Shown here: positions 6,924 through 8,954 of the stretch, piece after piece
How the letters are laid out: every line of letters begins with the position of its first letter
Numbering within the stretch: the stretch's first letter is position 1
DNA from: Paucimonas sp.
GTDB taxonomy: Bacteria; Pseudomonadota; Gammaproteobacteria; Burkholderiales; Burkholderiaceae_D
Direction of reading: 5' to 3'
Length of the DNA: 8,954 bases
NCBI GenBank assembly: GCA_029266815.1
Contig: JAQSWC010000050.1
Span: 1 to 8,954 of the forward strand
Position numbers and translations under genes: made by a program
The notes under the pieces: generated by a model
The model's input: only the letters and a program-made list of their open reading frames with translations
What the model was told of the DNA's origin: nothing
Databases searched by the model: none

Positions 6924-6961
6924 AAGTAAGCAGCTAATTATTTCCCCATTGAAACTATTTG

Positions 6962-6970
6962 TGCTATAAA
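6962..6970 (+). promoter_or_regulatory. Candidate extended -10 promoter of the glycoside hydrolase gene
   Basis: TGCTATAAA matches an extended -10 (TGnTATAAT) with one mismatch. The -35 position at 17-bp spacing is poor (TTCCCC), as is common for extended -10 promoters. Transcription from about 6977 would leave a leader of roughly 60 bases, excluding the in-frame ATG at 6975 and favouring the ATG at 7038. Confidence 0.45.
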
Positions 6971-7037
6971 GAGCATGTTTCTTTGCGGAAATAATTTAAA
7001 GCTTTACCGCTTTGTTAATAATTTAAGTGTATCCACT

Positions 7038-8561
7038 ATGAGCCAATCAATTGATCGCAGGAAATTCCTGAAAAAATCGTTGACTTCGGCTTCAAAGGCC
7101 TTAGCGCTTGGTTCGCTCTATAGCCTGATCGGTACGCAGAAGGCTGCGGCAGCCGTTGACAGTGTTGTGCAAACTATTCCCGTCGGCTCGGGAGTGGTTG
7201 TTCCGAAGCAGTTTCTGGGTATGCACTTTCATTATTGGCCCACTAACCGTGCCGGCACCGTTTCACCGGCACCAAAATTTTCTTTTGGCACATGGCGATC
7301 GCACGATTATTTCGGCAATGGACCGAACGGATTCCGTTGGTTGAATCTTAATCCGACGCGTCAGTCCACAGCACAAGGAATATATGCCTCGGCTCCCAGC
7401 GTGTGGCAAGAACTTGACTTCGTGATTAAGACTCATGCCGCTGCAGGACGTGATATTTATTTTACGATTTACGGGACCCCCTCTTGGGCTGCGCGCGCAC
7501 CATTTATCATGTCGCAGGGCGGTGTGGCGCCATCGGCGCCTGTCGCCAATACTGAAGATCTGGCTTTATTCGTAAAGGCCTTGATAGCGCGTTATAACTA
7601 CGCTGGATCTCCTGCACCGATCCGATATTTGGAAGTTTGGAACGAACCCAATTTTCGTGGGAATAGTGAGTGTTCTTTTTCAGGGCAGATGTTCACGTGG
7701 AAATTTACAGAATCCGCGGGTACCAATACCGGCCTGCCTTTAGCCGTCGGCGATCAAGTCTTTTTTACCTCGACCGGTACATTGCCTACCGGACTGAAGA
7801 CAGGAACGCCGTATTTTGTTAAGGCCATTAGCGGCACTCAATTCTCCATATCGGCAACAAAGGGCGGTAGTGCCATTACCGTTTCCCGCGGCTCAGGAAT
7901 ATTGCGTTGCCATGTACTTCAAGCGTTCTTCTGGGGGCAGTCATCGGATATGGCGGCAATGGCCAAGGCAGCGTATCAGGCCGCTAAGTCAATCGATTCT
8001 TCCGTAAAGATAATATCGCCGGGTTTTACAGGCACATTGCATCCAAAGGACAACCAGGTAACGACATTTTTAAACGCACCGGATAGCAAGGGGGGGTATG
8101 GGCGAAACTGGTGCGACGCCATTGCTTTTCATCCTTACGACACCACAGTAGACGGAAGTACGGCTCCTCCCCAATTGCATGCAGTGATTCAGGCTGTGCG
8201 CAAATTTGTGATTGGTGCGGGCGTACCGGAATCCATGCCGCTTTTGATTAGCGAGCAAGGTTGGCAAGCCTCTTCCGCAACAGCTAGGTCATATTTCCTT
8301 GCCAGTGACGAAGCGACGCAGGCGAAGAAAATGGTCCGCCATGCACTGATCTCTGCTGCATGCGGAATGCAAAAACATATCTTTTATGATCATGATGGCC
8401 CTTACCTTGGTAACACGATGATTGCGAACAGTGAAGCGAAGCAATCCCTGCTTAACCAATTCCATAACCACATATGCGGACAGAAAATCATTTCCTGTGA
8501 AATTCTTGCGTCAGGCGCAGTTCGCGTGTCTCTGGCGAACGGTCAGGTGCATACTGTGTGA
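7038..8561 (+). CDS. Tat-exported clan-A glycoside hydrolase (GH39/PslG-like) with an inserted beta domain
   Basis: A 507-residue protein, probably exported folded. DRRKFLKK (6-13) matches a twin-arginine motif, followed by a hydrophobic stretch and a likely cleavage site after KAAAA (about residue 39). The catalytic part has TIM-barrel glycosidase hallmarks: HFHYWP (63-68), GTPSWAAR (146-153), LEVWNEPN (198-205, acid/base Glu203), AFHPY (363-367), and LLISEQGW (402-409, nucleophile Glu406). This suggests cleavage of a beta-linked polysaccharide, but the substrate is unknown. About 90 residues (208-297) interrupt the barrel right after WNEPN, and the barrel resumes at FFWGQSSDMAAMAKAAYQAAKSID. 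ATG 7038 is preferred over the in-frame ATG 6975 because the Tat motif then sits near the N-terminus and a candidate promoter overlaps the upstream start; no clear Shine-Dalgarno is seen for either. No polysaccharide-synthesis genes are adjacent, so it stands alone between housekeeping genes. GC is about 52%, lower than tyrS. Confidence 0.82.
   Translation: MSQSIDRRKFLKKSLTSASKALALGSLYSLIGTQKAAAAVDSVVQTIPVGSGVVVPKQFLGMHFHYWPTNRAGTVSPAPKFSFGTWRSHDYFGNGPNGFRWLNLNPTRQSTAQGIYASAPSVWQELDFVIKTHAAAGRDIYFTIYGTPSWAARAPFIMSQGGVAPSAPVANTEDLALFVKALIARYNYAGSPAPIRYLEVWNEPNFRGNSECSFSGQMFTWKFTESAGTNTGLPLAVGDQVFFTSTGTLPTGLKTGTPYFVKAISGTQFSISATKGGSAITVSRGSGILRCHVLQAFFWGQSSDMAAMAKAAYQAAKSIDSSVKIISPGFTGTLHPKDNQVTTFLNAPDSKGGYGRNWCDAIAFHPYDTTVDGSTAPPQLHAVIQAVRKFVIGAGVPESMPLLISEQGWQASSATARSYFLASDEATQAKKMVRHALISAACGMQKHIFYDHDGPYLGNTMIANSEAKQSLLNQFHNHICGQKIISCEILASGAVRVSLANGQVHTV
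7659..7928 (+). other. Inserted beta-sandwich-like module within the glycoside hydrolase
   Basis: Residues about 208-297 of the hydrolase do not belong to the barrel. Their core reads LAVGDQVFFTSTGTLPTGL, then TPYFVKAISGTQFSISATKGGSAITV. This resembles small modules seen in phage tail and bacterial surface proteins, where the pattern is roughly GDxVxLTSTGTLPxGLxxGTxYYVxxxxxxxFxLSAT. Cys212 and Cys291 flank the module and could form a disulfide closing its base after export. The boundaries are estimates from where the glycosidase motifs stop and resume. Confidence 0.65.
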
Positions 8562-8669
8562 GGCTGTGCCCTGCAGCATTTCTTGCCGCAGTCTCCGCTT
8601 ATCGCGTCGAGTCCAGTGTAAAGCCCGTTTACGTTGATCCGGCTGCTCTCTCGTCGGATAGCCACAGGT

Positions 8670-8686
8670 GGCGCTAAAATAGCGCC
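8670..8686 (+). promoter_or_regulatory. Palindrome over a candidate dusB -10 element
   Basis: GGCGCTAAAATAGCGCC is a perfect 7-bp inverted repeat around AAA. It contains TAAAAT (8675-8680), a good -10 hexamer, 29 bases before the dusB GTG. No strong -35 is visible at normal spacing. The overlap of palindrome and -10 could mean a repressor operator, or may simply be a GC-flanked promoter core. Confidence 0.4.
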
Positions 8687-8709
8687 TCTCCGGCTTTTCC
8701 AAATCCTTC

Positions 8710-8954
8710 GTGAACATTGGCCCCCACACCCTGCGTAACAATGTATTTGTCGCCCCGATGGCAGGGGTGACGGATCGTCCTTTCCGCCAGTTGTGCAAGC
8801 AACTCGGCGCAGGCTACGCTGTGTCCGAGATGGCTGCTTCCGATCCGCGCCTGTGGGCGTCGGAGAAGACGTCGCGCCGCATCAACCATGATGGCGAAAT
8901 GGAACCCAAGGCGGTGCAGATTGCCGGCGCCGATCCAGCGATGCTGGCAGAGTG
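8710..8954 (+). CDS. dusB: tRNA-dihydrouridine synthase B, N-terminal part
   Basis: The frame starts at GTG 8710 and continues past the right edge with 81 complete codons in view. Its beginning (NIGPHTLRNNVFVAPMAGVTDRPFRQLCKQLGAGYAVSEM) is the DusB signature; PMAGVTDRPFR (16-26) is the FMN-phosphate and substrate loop of the Dus family. The enzyme reduces specific uridines in the tRNA D-loop to dihydrouridine using FMN and NADPH. An in-frame stop at 8680-8682 and the lack of an ATG between it and the conserved N-terminus support the GTG start; no strong Shine-Dalgarno is visible. In related proteobacteria dusB is commonly followed by fis, which would be just outside this window. The active-site cysteine and C-terminal RNA-binding domain are not in view. 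Confidence 0.93.
   Translation, partial: MNIGPHTLRNNVFVAPMAGVTDRPFRQLCKQLGAGYAVSEMAASDPRLWASEKTSRRINHDGEMEPKAVQIAGADPAMLAE

Larger units (their letters stand above)
6547..6961. other. Non-coding gap with several inverted and direct repeats
   Basis: No credible gene, tRNA or rRNA is visible between the histidine phosphatase and the glycoside hydrolase promoter. Sampled lines fall to about 37-45% GC, against about 60% in tyrS. The gap contains a hairpin at 6595-6625, a palindromic hairpin at 6757-6793, a 9-base direct repeat TTGGTTAAA (6714-6722 and 6782-6790), a small hairpin CGTGC/GCACG (6824-6837), and tandem TAGGTC repeats at 6898-6923. It may be a decayed accessory insertion or simply a long regulatory spacer; nothing recognisable as coding remnants was found by eye. 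Confidence 0.6.

Noticed and set aside
6975..7037. N-terminal extension of 21 residues on the glycoside hydrolase
   Set aside because: It would bury the twin-arginine motif behind 21 unusual residues, and a candidate promoter -10 lies at 6965-6970, too close for a leader.
8618..8632. GTAAA/TTTAC hairpin after the hydrolase as a terminator
   Set aside because: The stem is only five AT-rich pairs and no T-run follows, so it does not qualify.
1..8954. CRISPR array, tRNA, rRNA, integrase, toxin-antitoxin or defence genes
   Set aside because: None was seen on reading both strands; the open frames outside the listed genes are short or antisense.

Overview
The window looks like a chromosomal segment of a betaproteobacterium, most likely Burkholderiales and perhaps Oxalobacteraceae (Herbaspirillum, Herminiimonas or Collimonas type). 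This is an inference from protein similarity, moderate GC and gene order; no marker gene settles it. Most of the window is ordinary housekeeping DNA.

Region 1 (1-1980). The 3' end of a bactofilin gene is followed by erpA, the A-type Fe-S carrier, both on the + strand. A strong bidirectional hairpin terminator (721-751) separates erpA from the convergent anmK gene, which encodes anhydro-N-acetylmuramic acid kinase.

Region 2 (1951-5230). A membrane-anchored M23 murein endopeptidase lies upstream of anmK on the minus strand, with its own terminator between them. It is divergent from tyrS (TyrZ-type tyrosyl-tRNA synthetase), which is followed after 10 bases by dtd (D-aminoacyl-tRNA deacylase). 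From memory, the order erpA / anmK / M23 peptidase / tyrS is also found in Pseudomonas. The anmK and M23 pair fits cell-wall turnover: the endopeptidase opens crosslinks and AnmK recycles anhydroMurNAc. The tyrS and dtd pair fits the charging of tRNA-Tyr and the clearing of D-Tyr-tRNA.

Region 3 (5270-6546). A PEBP/YbhB-family protein and a histidine phosphatase overlap by four bases and probably extend the tyrS-dtd operon.

Region 4 (6547-8561). This part looks accessory. A stretch of about 490 bases, AT-rich towards its 3' end, holds several inverted and direct repeats. It leads to a Tat-exported clan-A glycoside hydrolase. Directly after its WNEPN acid/base motif the catalytic domain is interrupted by about 90 residues that resemble small beta-sandwich modules known from phage tail and surface proteins. 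This domain-in-domain layout is the most unusual thing in the window.

Region 5 (8562-8954). A short gap with a palindrome over a promoter-like -10 element precedes the 5' end of dusB (tRNA-dihydrouridine synthase B), which runs off the window.

I see no CRISPR array, insertion sequence, tRNA, rRNA or recognisable defence system.
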